Shown piece after piece: positions 53,762 through 61,705 of a stretch of 64,000 bases of DNA. The translations under genes and the position numbers were made by a program. The stretch lies in the NCBI GenBank assembly GCA_016197405.1, contig JACPVR010000004.1:421487-485486 (forward strand), in the 5' to 3' direction. The stretch is from Mycobacterium sp. (GTDB lineage Bacteria > Actinomycetota > Actinomycetes > Mycobacteriales > Mycobacteriaceae). The notes beneath the pieces are model-generated. The model was not told the origin of the DNA, ran no database searches, and worked only from the letters and a program-made list of their open reading frames with translations. The first letter of the stretch is position 1; each line of letters begins with the position of its first letter.

Positions 53762-55387
53762 ATGACCGTCGAAAACGCCGACCGCTACGACGTTTTGATC
53801 ATCGGCGCCGGTTTCTCCGGGCTCTATGCACTGCACCGGTTGCGGGAAGCCGGACTGGTGGTTCGGGTGCTGGAGAAAGACGACGCCGTGGGCGGAACCT
53901 GGCACGTCAACCGCTATCCCGGTGCGCGCTGTGATATAGAGAGCATCGAATACTCCTACAGCTTCTCCGACGAGATCCAGCAGGAGTGGGAATGGACGGA
54001 GACGATGCCCGCCCAGCCCGAGATCGAGGCATACCTGAACTTCGTGGCGGACCGGCTCGACCTGCGCCGCGATATCGCCTTCGGCGCCGAGGTCGTTGCC
54101 GCGACGTTCGACGAGGACGCGGCCGAATGGAGGTTGCGTACCGCTGCCGGCTCCGAACTGGTCGCCGCCTTCGTCGTCGCGGCGTCCGGAATCCTGTCGG
54201 TACCGCTGGAACCCGATATCGCCGGTATCGATTCGTTCACCGGGACATCACTTTTCACCAGTCGCTGGCCCGCCGAGGGATTCGATCTGACCGATAAACG
54301 TGTCGGTGTCATCGGTACCGGCTCGACCGGTGTGCAGCTCATTCCCGTCGTTGCCCGCCAAGCCGGGCAGCTGTGCGTGTTCCAGCGTTCGGCGGCCTAC
54401 ACACTGCCGTGGCACGTTCGCAAATTCGAGCCCGGTGAGCTGGACGGACTGAAGGCGAACTATGCCGAGATCCGCGCCGAGCAGCGGGCACACCAGGTCG
54501 GGGCCGCGCGCCTGAGCGCCTTCTCGGTGCTGTTCGACATGCTCGCAAAGCTGCCACTGAAGACGGCGCCGCGGGCCGATCAGCTGCGTGCCGTCGAGGA
54601 TGGCGGAGTGCTGGGCGCGCTGAGCTGGGGTGACATCTTCTTCGATATCGAGGCGAATCGGATGGCGGCGAAACTGTACGGCGAGGCGGTGGCCCGCATC
54701 GTCAAGGATCCTGATACCGCCGCATCGTTGGTGCCCACCCACCCGTTCGCCTGTAAGCGGCCCATCATCGACCAGGGCTACTACGAGACGTTCAACCGCG
54801 ACAACGTCACCTTGGTCGATCTGCGGAAGAACCCGATCCGCGAGGTTGCCCCGACGGGTATCCGCACCGAGGACGGGATGTACGAACTCGACGTCATCAT
54901 CTTTGCGACCGGGTTCGACGCCATGACAGGTGCGTTGAGTCGCATCGACATTCGGGGACGGGGCGGTGCGCTGCTGCGTGACGTGTGGGCCGACGAGGGT
55001 CCGGTGTCCTATCTGGGACTGCAGGTCGCCGGTTTCCCGAACCTCTTCACCATCCAGGGGCCCGGTGCACCGGCAGCCGCCACGAATTTCGTCGCGGCAC
55101 TGGAACAGCACGTGGAATGGATCGCCGACTGCGTCGTGGATCTGCGGGCACGTGGTGTCCGCACCATCGAAGCGACGCCGGCAGCGCAGGCCGACTGGAT
55201 CGAACACACCACCTCGCTTGTCGAGCCGACGGTCATGCTGCACCCGTCCTGCAATTCCTGGTACAACGGCGGCAATGTGCCGGGCAAGAAGCGGATGTAC
55301 ATGGGCTATGTCGGCGGCATACCGGAGTACCGCCGCCGCTGCGACGAGATCGCCATGGGCGGCTACACCGGTTTCGAATTGCGCTGA
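53762..55387 (+). CDS. Baeyer-Villiger-type flavin monooxygenase with altered fingerprint
   Basis: This 541-residue flavoprotein has FAD motif GAGFSG (15-20), GGTWHVNRYPGARCD, NADPH motif GTGSTG (185-190) and KRPIIDQGYYETFNRDNV, as in class I BVMOs. The BVMO fingerprint FxGxxxHxxxWP reads FTGTSLFTSRWP (159-170), so its central His is Phe165. The enzyme would turn a ketone into an ester or lactone, but the substitution may change catalysis. It starts at the ATG of MTVENAD, nine bases after GAAAGG. It is divergent from the Rieske gene and convergent with a TetR gene. Confidence 0.88.
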   Translation: MTVENADRYDVLIIGAGFSGLYALHRLREAGLVVRVLEKDDAVGGTWHVNRYPGARCDIESIEYSYSFSDEIQQEWEWTETMPAQPEIEAYLNFVADRLDLRRDIAFGAEVVAATFDEDAAEWRLRTAAGSELVAAFVVAASGILSVPLEPDIAGIDSFTGTSLFTSRWPAEGFDLTDKRVGVIGTGSTGVQLIPVVARQAGQLCVFQRSAAYTLPWHVRKFEPGELDGLKANYAEIRAEQRAHQVGAARLSAFSVLFDMLAKLPLKTAPRADQLRAVEDGGVLGALSWGDIFFDIEANRMAAKLYGEAVARIVKDPDTAASLVPTHPFACKRPIIDQGYYETFNRDNVTLVDLRKNPIREVAPTGIRTEDGMYELDVIIFATGFDAMTGALSRIDIRGRGGALLRDVWADEGPVSYLGLQVAGFPNLFTIQGPGAPAAATNFVAALEQHVEWIADCVVDLRARGVRTIEATPAAQADWIEHTTSLVEPTVMLHPSCNSWYNGGNVPGKKRMYMGYVGGIPEYRRRCDEIAMGGYTGFELR

Positions 55388-55389
55388 GT

Positions 55390-55403
55390 CCCCGGCCGCG
55401 GGG
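55390..55403. terminator. GC-rich hairpin between convergent BVMO and TetR genes
   Basis: CCCCG-GCCG-CGGGG forms a stem directly after the BVMO stop and just before the end of the TetR gene on the other strand. The symmetrical stem could serve both directions; it lacks a T run. Confidence 0.45.
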
Positions 55404-55406
55404 CTG

Positions 55407-56018
55407 TCATGCGCCGTAGTCCCGGACTATGCGATCCCGCACGTATTGCAGCTCGCGGGCCAGATCGTAGTGTTCGGACATCACGATCCAGTGGAAAGCG
55501 ATACCGAACGCCGAAGCGCTGATGTCGTTGACGGCCCGATCGACGTCGATATCGGGTCGGACCGATCCGTCGGCGATACCGTTGCGCAGCCCCACCTCGA
55601 CGGCTTCGACACCGCGCTGGAACCAGGCCTGTAACCGGGATCGCACCGGTGAAGTGGTCTTGACCGCTTCGAATGTCATGACGAACATCGCCCGCAGGAA
55701 GTCGCGATCCTGGGCGTGCAACTCCAGGACCCGGCCGAAGTGGGCCACGGCGTTCTCCATGCCGGTGGCATCCGGTTGAGGGCCGGGCAATACCTGTTGG
55801 ACGTATCCGTGCTCGAAGAACGCGTCGAGGATGGCGTCCTTACTGCCGTAACGGGCATGCACCATTGCCCGGCTGTAGCCGGCTCGCCGTCCGATCTCTG
55901 CCGCCGTGGTCGCTTCCCAGCCTTTTTCGGTGATGAGTTCGGCGGCAGCCTCGACAAGACGCCGACTCGACGCCTCGACACGCTGCGGTTGGGTCAGTCC
56001 ACGGGCGGGTGACGGCAC
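55407..56018 (-). CDS. TetR-family regulator
   Basis: This 203-residue TetR protein has the helix-turn-helix AAEIGRRAGYSRAMVHARYG and a helical effector domain. It starts at GTG. It is divergent from the kinase-SnoaL-luciferase-like operon, with a CAACT-A-AGTTG palindrome in the 67-base gap, so it probably regulates itself and that operon. It ends 19 bases from the BVMO stop. It is also a candidate for the common regulator, but its own promoter lacks the 17-bp site. Confidence 0.86.
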   Translation of the reverse strand: MPSPARGLTQPQRVEASSRRLVEAAAELITEKGWEATTAAEIGRRAGYSRAMVHARYGSKDAILDAFFEHGYVQQVLPGPQPDATGMENAVAHFGRVLELHAQDRDFLRAMFVMTFEAVKTTSPVRSRLQAWFQRGVEAVEVGLRNGIADGSVRPDIDVDRAVNDISASAFGIAFHWIVMSEHYDLARELQYVRDRIVRDYGA

Positions 56019-56039
56019 CCTTGCATATTAGACGTCCGA

Positions 56040-56050
56040 CAACTAAGTTG
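56040..56050. promoter_or_regulatory. Palindrome in the TetR/kinase divergent promoter
   Basis: CAACT-A-AGTTG is an 11-base inverted repeat, with imperfect extension (ACAA...TTGT), centred between the TetR GTG and the kinase ATG. It is the natural candidate for the operator of the adjacent TetR protein. Confidence 0.45.
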
Positions 56051-56085
56051 CTTGTTCAGCGTCAAATAACGCGATGAGGGGTGTG

Positions 56086-57162
56086 ATGAAGAGTCCGGCA
56101 GCGGAGGCCCCTGCCGGAATCGGCGCGATCGATCCCGAGTGGCTCACCGACGCACTGCGCGAACATCATTCGCTTCCGGACGATCTCGTCGTTGCCGATC
56201 TTCGCACCGAACAGATCGCCCAGGACAGCGGGTTCTCGTCACTGCTGTACCGGTTGCATCTCACCGGTACCGGAGTGCCGCCGACCGTCATCGTGAAACT
56301 GCCCGCACAGTCCGAGGCGCGCGGCGCGATGGAGATGCTGGGCGGCTACACCCGCGAACTGAACTTCTACCGCAAGGTAGCCGATCGCGTACCGTTGGCG
56401 ACACCTCGGGTGTATTCGGCTCGCATGGCGCAGGATTCGATCGACTTCGTGCTGGTGATGGAAGACCTGCAGAACTGGCACAACGCCGATCATCTTGCCG
56501 GACTGTCGCTGCGGCAGGCCCAGGTGTGCATCGAGCAACTCGCCGGTCTGCACGCATGGTCGACGCTGCACGAGACCGAAGTGCCCGAGGACTTTCCGAG
56601 TATCGACACCGCGATCGCCCGTGAGGTCTTCCTTCCCGTGTTCGCGCTGGGCTGGCAGGTATACCGCGACCATTCCGCGGCCTCGGTCCCGCCCACGGTG
56701 CAACGATATGCCGAGAGATTCACCGAACTGGCGCCACAGGCCCTCGACGCGTTGAGTCGACGTTCGATGCTGCTACATGGCGACATCCGGGCCGACAACA
56801 TGTTCTTCGACGGAGACCAGCTCAAGGTCGTCGACTTCCAATTCGTCTGCCGTGGAGCCGGGCTCGCGGATATCGGCTATCTGATCAGTCAAGGTCTACC
56901 GACCGGGGTCCGTCGCGGAAAAGACGAGTCGCTGGTGCGGCAATATCTGAGACAGCTTGCCGACTTCGGGGTGACCGATTACGGCTTCGACGAAGCATGG
57001 CGGCAGTACCGATTCGCCGTCGGCTACCTGATGGTTCTGCCCGTCATAACGCTGGTGGGCTGGGACGCGTTACCAGCGCGCTCGCGTGCGCTGTGCATCG
57101 CGCTCGTCGATCGGGCGGTCGCCACCATCGAAGACATCGGTGCGGTGGAGGTTTTCCAATGA
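56086..57162 (+). CDS. APH-fold phosphotransferase (second copy)
   Basis: This 358-residue kinase-fold protein has Lys71 in IVKLPA, the catalytic loop HGDIRADN (231-238) and the metal-binding Asp250 in VVDFQ. Like the protein at 13162 it lies in a catabolic operon, here with a SnoaL-like protein and a luciferase-like enzyme. Phosphorylation of a hydroxylated intermediate, as in ACAD10/11 or LvaA, is more plausible than antibiotic modification. The second ATG (56086) follows GAGGGG at five bases, so it is preferred to the one four codons earlier. Confidence 0.8.
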   Translation: MKSPAAEAPAGIGAIDPEWLTDALREHHSLPDDLVVADLRTEQIAQDSGFSSLLYRLHLTGTGVPPTVIVKLPAQSEARGAMEMLGGYTRELNFYRKVADRVPLATPRVYSARMAQDSIDFVLVMEDLQNWHNADHLAGLSLRQAQVCIEQLAGLHAWSTLHETEVPEDFPSIDTAIAREVFLPVFALGWQVYRDHSAASVPPTVQRYAERFTELAPQALDALSRRSMLLHGDIRADNMFFDGDQLKVVDFQFVCRGAGLADIGYLISQGLPTGVRRGKDESLVRQYLRQLADFGVTDYGFDEAWRQYRFAVGYLMVLPVITLVGWDALPARSRALCIALVDRAVATIEDIGAVEVFQ

Positions 57163-57533
57163 GCAGGACCGCGCGTGAGGTGGTCGAGCTGTACAACCTC
57201 GTCGTCTGGAACGAACGGGACTTCGCTCTGGCCGAGGAGCTGATGGGTGAGACCGTCATACGGCACGAGGTGGGGGAAGCTACGGTGCTCACTCACGCGC
57301 AGGCGGTGGCACGTATCGTCGATCACTGGGCGATGTTCGAGACCATCCGCTTCGAGCTCAATCTGGTGGTGGCCGGAGACGACGGCGAACATGTCGCGAT
57401 CGTCTATCAGTCACCCATGGAGCTCAAGGACGGCACCACGACAACGGTCGGCAGCATGGAGATCTTCCGCGTGGTCGACGGGAGAATCACCGAAGTCTGG
57501 AATTGCGGCTACAAACAAGGAGTTTGGGCGTGA
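57159..57533 (+). CDS. SnoaL/NTF2-like small protein
   Basis: This 124-residue protein has a cystatin-like NTF2 fold (VVELYNLVVWNERDFALAEELMG, then VAGDDGEHVAIVYQ and ITEVWNCGY). Such proteins act as cyclases, isomerases, dehydratases or hydrolases on small hydrophobic molecules. It overlaps the kinase stop (ATGA) and its own stop overlaps the next start (GTGA), so three proteins are made together. In the levulinate pathway the kinase LvaA needs a small partner LvaB; whether this protein plays such a part is speculation. Confidence 0.84.
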   Translation: MSRTAREVVELYNLVVWNERDFALAEELMGETVIRHEVGEATVLTHAQAVARIVDHWAMFETIRFELNLVVAGDDGEHVAIVYQSPMELKDGTTTTVGSMEIFRVVDGRITEVWNCGYKQGVWA

Positions 57534-58579
57534 CACGAGTACTCGACGAACTGGGCTACTACCTGCTCGCCGGTGCAGGCGGTGAAGGACCGGCCGGTCT
57601 TATGGACGAGGCGCGGCGTGGTGAGGACCTCGGCTTCGGCACCGCCTTCATCTCCGAGCGGTGGAACGTCAAGGAGGCGTCGTCGCTCACCGGGGCGGCC
57701 TGCGCAGTGACCGCGAGGATGCAGATCGCCACGGCCGCAACGAATCACAACACCAGGCATCCGTTGATAACCGGGTCCTGGGCGACCACCATGCATCGGC
57801 TGTCGCGGGGACGGTTCACCCTGGGCATCGGCCGCGGTATCGCCGCGATGTACAACGCCTTCGGGGTGCCGGCGGTGACGACGGCCCAGATGGAAGACTT
57901 CGCGCAGGTGATGCGGCGGCTCTGGCAGGGCGAACTGATCTTCAACCACGACGGGCCGATCGGCAAGTACCCGGTGCTGTTCCTGGATCCCGATTTCCGG
58001 GAGGACATCCGGCTGGCGATCGTCGCGTTCGGGCCGCAGACGCTGGCGCTGGGTGGACGAGCCTTCGACGACGTCATCCTGCACACCTACTTCACCCCGG
58101 AAACGCTGCAGCGCGCGGTGAAAACCGTCAAGGACGCCGCCGAGCAGGCGGGCCGCGATCCGGACAGCGTAAAGGTGTGGTCGTGCTTCGCAACCGTCGG
58201 CGACCACCTGCCCGAGGAGCTGCGGCTCAAGAAGACCGTCGCCCGGCTGGCCACCTATCTGCAGGGCTACGGCGACCTGATGGTCAGCACGAACGGCTGG
58301 GATCCCGCTGTTTTAAAGCGGTTTCGGGAAGATCCGGTGGTGACGGCCATTCCCGGCGGCATCGATCACAAGGCCAGCGCCGAACAGATCGAACACATCG
58401 CCACCTTGATCCCCGAGGAGTGGCTGGAACCTTCGGCGACCGGGTCGGCGGCCCAGTGTGTCGACCGCATCCGGCAGGAGTTCTCCTACGGCGCCGACAA
58501 GGTCATCATGCACGGGGCAACCCCGGACGAACTCGAACCGATCGTCACCCGGTACCGGGACACCGATCCGGGGAGCTGA
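57530..58579 (+). CDS. Luciferase-like (probably F420-dependent) oxidoreductase
   Basis: This 349-residue TIM-barrel protein of the bacterial-luciferase-like family has LGFGTAFISERWN, a HRLSRGRFTLGIGRG segment and the C-terminal GADKVIMHG. In mycobacteria most members use coenzyme F420, but FMN-dependent monooxygenases occur. It could reduce a double bond or ketone, or hydroxylate. It starts at GTG, seven bases after AAGGAG, overlapping the SnoaL stop. Confidence 0.87.
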   Translation: MTRVLDELGYYLLAGAGGEGPAGLMDEARRGEDLGFGTAFISERWNVKEASSLTGAACAVTARMQIATAATNHNTRHPLITGSWATTMHRLSRGRFTLGIGRGIAAMYNAFGVPAVTTAQMEDFAQVMRRLWQGELIFNHDGPIGKYPVLFLDPDFREDIRLAIVAFGPQTLALGGRAFDDVILHTYFTPETLQRAVKTVKDAAEQAGRDPDSVKVWSCFATVGDHLPEELRLKKTVARLATYLQGYGDLMVSTNGWDPAVLKRFREDPVVTAIPGGIDHKASAEQIEHIATLIPEEWLEPSATGSAAQCVDRIRQEFSYGADKVIMHGATPDELEPIVTRYRDTDPGS

Positions 58580-58601
58580 ACGCACCGGATAACGTTGTCC
58601 G

Positions 58602-59018
58602 TCAACGGCTCTCCGGCGGATCGGGCCGTTGCCAGACCAGGGTGCTGTGGGTGGTCGATCCGTCTTCGGCGGTCATGGTCGCCGAGAGCACCAACCGGTC
58701 TTCGACGAAGGAGACGTGGCGGATCTGGGTCTGGGTCAGTAGGTCCGGCATCGTGGCCATCTGCACGTCATGGCGAACGGTGGACTCCAGCTCGTCGACC
58801 TGGAACGGACCGCCATAGGCGATGTAGTCACCGATTTCGGTGTGCGTCGAGGCGACTTCCGGGGCCAGCTGCGCAGACATGAATCCATCGGCGGTGTAGA
58901 GGATCAGGCCACGCGGCTGCCGGCCCAAGGGGTGCCGGGCAGCTCCGGTTCGGCTATCGCGGGCCTCGAAAGACACCAGTTCCCAGCCGCCGAGGATATC
59001 GGTGCGTTTGAGTGCCAT
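58602..59018 (-). CDS. Lipocalin-like domain protein
   Basis: This 138-residue small beta-barrel protein begins with DILGGWELVSFEARD and has PRGLILYTADGFMSAQL, the typical opening of the lipocalin-like domain common in catabolic clusters. It may bind or act on a hydrophobic ligand. GGAG precedes the ATG. It follows the carboxyltransferase gene by 15 bases on the same strand. Confidence 0.82.
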   Translation of the reverse strand: MALKRTDILGGWELVSFEARDSRTGAARHPLGRQPRGLILYTADGFMSAQLAPEVASTHTEIGDYIAYGGPFQVDELESTVRHDVQMATMPDLLTQTQIRHVSFVEDRLVLSATMTAEDGSTTHSTLVWQRPDPPESR

Positions 59019-59033
59019 CGAGACTCCAGATGC

Positions 59034-60527
59034 TCAGGGGACTATCGCGGTGCGGCTGACGGGTGCTGCCGCGGACTGCCTGCTCAGCAAGCCGCGCTGC
59101 AGGGCCGCTATGAGGGCGTCCCGTGTCTCGCGGGGATCGATGAGTTCGTCGAAACCCAGGTTCTCCGCCGAGTTGAACGATGCCTGCAGTTCGGCGTCGC
59201 GCATCGCGCTGCTGGCGTCTTCGTCGGCGTTCGATGCGCGGCTGAGCGCCGCGGCGCTCATGGCGCCCATCGTCGCACCGGGGTATCCGAAGGTGGCGAC
59301 CTGGTCGTCGAATCCCAACAGCGACATCACCATCGAGCCGAATCCGTAGGCCTTTCGCAAGGTCAGATGCAGCTTGATTGTTGTCGCCATCGTCTGAGCG
59401 GTGAACATCCGTGCACCGCTGCGCAGGATCCCGCTGCGTTCTGACCGGCTGCCCGGCAGCATCCCCGGATTATCGGCCAGGAAGATGATCGGCAGGTGGA
59501 AGGAATCGGCGACCATGATGAAATGTGCCGCTCTGTCGGCGGCGTCGTTGTCGATGGAACCGGCCATCACATTGGGCTGGTTGGCCACCACGGCGACGGG
59601 ATGACCGCCGAGATGAGCCAGGGCGCAGACGATCGCGCGGCCGAACCGTGGTGCAACCTCGAACCAGCCGGCGTCGTCGAAGACCACGTCGAGCACGGCG
59701 CGCATGTCATACACCCGCCGGTTGTCCCGTGGGACGATATCGAGCAGCTCGGGTGTGGCGCGCTCCCGCATCGACGCCGAGGCGGTGCGGGCAGACGGAT
59801 ACGACCACGCACTGGACGGAAAGTACGACAGATACCGGCGGATCTCGTCGATGACGGCACCGTCGTCGTCGGCCACATTGTGGATCACCCCGCTGCGGAT
59901 AGCGACATCGGGACCGCCGAGATCCTCCTTCGAGATGTCCTCTCCGGTCGACTCTTTGACCACCGGTGGGCCTGCGGTGAATATCGCGCCCTGGCGACTC
60001 ATGATCCGGAAATCGCAGACCGGCGCGACCAGTGCCCCGTGACCCGCCGACGGCCCGAGGACCGCCGCCACCGTCGGTACCAGTCCTGAGCATCTGGCCT
60101 GAGCGATCAGGTCGGTCGGCGACCGGCCGCCGTGCTTGCCGGGCCGAAACCCCGCTCCTTCCAGGAGCATCACCAACGGGATCCGGTTGCGCAGCGCCAG
60201 TTCGGCCAGCCGGTAGCGCTTGGCGTTGCTACCCGATCCGATGGTTCCGGCGATGGTGGTGAAATCCTCGGCACCGACCATCACCGGGTGGCCGTCGACG
60301 TGACCCGAGCCCGCCACGATTCCGTCGGCCGCGACCTCACCGCCGACCAGGGTGCCCAGTTCGTGGAAGCTGCCGGCATCCAGAAGTCTGTCGATGCGGG
60401 CGCGGGCGTCGAGCTTGTCCTTGGCCCGGTGCGCGGCCAGTCGTTCGGTGCCGCCCATGGCGCGTGAGCGCTGACGTCGTCGGTCCAGGTCGGCCAGCGT
60501 GTCCTGCCAGTCCTGCGCCCCTGCCAT
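59034..60527 (-). CDS. Acyl-CoA carboxylase carboxyltransferase (beta) subunit
   Basis: This 497-residue AccD-type carboxyltransferase has the two crotonase-like halves: VAADGIVAGSGHVDGHPV and LLEGAGFRPGKHGG in the first, PVAVVANQPNVMAGSIDNDAADRAA and the end GFDELIDPRETRDAL in the second. It would transfer CO2 from carboxybiotin to an acyl-CoA; the relative length and PTDLIAQARCSG suggest a methylcrotonyl/geranyl-CoA-like rather than ACC role. No biotin carboxylase or biotin carrier gene is in the window. ATG 60527 lies four bases after AGGAG and is preferred to the upstream ATG at 60539. Confidence 0.9.
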   Translation of the reverse strand: MAGAQDWQDTLADLDRRRQRSRAMGGTERLAAHRAKDKLDARARIDRLLDAGSFHELGTLVGGEVAADGIVAGSGHVDGHPVMVGAEDFTTIAGTIGSGSNAKRYRLAELALRNRIPLVMLLEGAGFRPGKHGGRSPTDLIAQARCSGLVPTVAAVLGPSAGHGALVAPVCDFRIMSRQGAIFTAGPPVVKESTGEDISKEDLGGPDVAIRSGVIHNVADDDGAVIDEIRRYLSYFPSSAWSYPSARTASASMRERATPELLDIVPRDNRRVYDMRAVLDVVFDDAGWFEVAPRFGRAIVCALAHLGGHPVAVVANQPNVMAGSIDNDAADRAAHFIMVADSFHLPIIFLADNPGMLPGSRSERSGILRSGARMFTAQTMATTIKLHLTLRKAYGFGSMVMSLLGFDDQVATFGYPGATMGAMSAAALSRASNADEDASSAMRDAELQASFNSAENLGFDELIDPRETRDALIAALQRGLLSRQSAAAPVSRTAIVP

Positions 60528-60608
60528 ACGACTCCTCATGCGACGGTCGCTCGATAGTAGCGCTCGGTATCAAGCCCAGCCGGTCACGTTGACCTTACGG
60601 AATTGCTT

Positions 60609-60625
60609 ACTGTAGCGTCACCGGT
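60609..60625. promoter_or_regulatory. Degenerate copy of the 17-bp operator
   Basis: ACTGTAG-CGT-CACCGGT has a left half identical to that of the site at 46631 and a right half with two mismatches. It lies 42 bases upstream of the luciferase-like gene start at 60668. Confidence 0.38.
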
Positions 60626-60667
60626 TATGGCCGGTACCGACCCGGGCGCGACGCGCTGCCCGCAGCG

Positions 60668-61705
60668 ATGAGTGGATCGCCGGCCACCGGGTTGAAGATC
60701 GACCGCGGTGTTCCCAGCCAGCTCGAGCGTGTGCCCGCGGTGGCGCGTGAACTCGAAGAATCGGGCTATGACGGTTGCTGGACCGGCGAGATCAACCACG
60801 ATCCGTTCCTGCCGATGTTGCTTGCGGCAGAACACACCTCCCGTATCGAGCTGGGCACCAGCATCGCGGTGGCGTTCGCGCGCAACCCGATGACGGTGGC
60901 GCAGCTGGGCTGGGATCTGCAGGCCTATTCGCAGGGGCGGTTCATCCTGGGTCTCGGCACCCAGGTGCAGGCACATGTCGAGAAGCGGTTCGGCATGCCG
61001 TGGAGCCACCCGGTGCCGCGGATGCGGGAGTTCGTCGCCGCCCTGCGTGAGATCTGGTCCTGCTGGCGTACCGGCGAGAGACTTCGCTTCGAAGGCCGGT
61101 TCTACAACCACACGTTGATGACACCGATGTTCACACCTGAGCCCGTCGACGTGCCCGCACCCAGGATCTTCCTCGCCGCGGTGGGTGAGTCGATGACCGA
61201 GATGTGCGGAGAGGTCGCCGACGGCCTGTTGGCGCATGCTTTCAGCACCCGGCGCTATCTGGAGGAAGTCACCGTGCCCGCTCTGCAGCGGGGGCTGTCT
61301 CGCAGTGGCCGCGGCCGTGCGCAGATCCAGGTATCCAGTCCGGTCTTCGTGGTCACCGGGCGCGACGAAGACGAACTCGCCGCGGCCGCCGGGGCCTTCC
61401 GCAAGCAGATCGCGTTCTACGCGTCGACCCCGGCCTACCGTCCGGTACTGGACCTGCACGGCTGGGGTGACCTGCAACCCGAACTACGCAGGCTGTCGCT
61501 CGACGGCGACTGGGATGCCATGACCGATCTGATCGACGACGAGGTGCTGTGTGCCTTCGCCGTCGTCGCACCCGTGGACGATGTAGCCGACGCTCTCCGG
61601 CAGCGCTGCGCCGGCGTGATCGACCGGGTGCTACCAGGTTTCGGGGCGGGCACACCCGAGCCGGTGATCACCGCGGTACTCGACGATGTTCGCAGGGGGC
61701 ACTGA
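60668..61705 (+). CDS. Luciferase-like F420-dependent oxidoreductase
   Basis: This 345-residue TIM-barrel protein has LEESGYDGCWTGEINHDPF, SRIELGTSIAVAFARNPM and YSQGRFILGLGTQVQAHVEKRF, typical of the mycobacterial F420-dependent luciferase-like family. It is the first gene of an operon with an SDR and a P450. The reaction could be double-bond reduction or alcohol oxidation. It is only distantly related to the luciferase-like protein at 57530. Confidence 0.88.
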   Translation: MSGSPATGLKIDRGVPSQLERVPAVARELEESGYDGCWTGEINHDPFLPMLLAAEHTSRIELGTSIAVAFARNPMTVAQLGWDLQAYSQGRFILGLGTQVQAHVEKRFGMPWSHPVPRMREFVAALREIWSCWRTGERLRFEGRFYNHTLMTPMFTPEPVDVPAPRIFLAAVGESMTEMCGEVADGLLAHAFSTRRYLEEVTVPALQRGLSRSGRGRAQIQVSSPVFVVTGRDEDELAAAAGAFRKQIAFYASTPAYRPVLDLHGWGDLQPELRRLSLDGDWDAMTDLIDDEVLCAFAVVAPVDDVADALRQRCAGVIDRVLPGFGAGTPEPVITAVLDDVRRGH

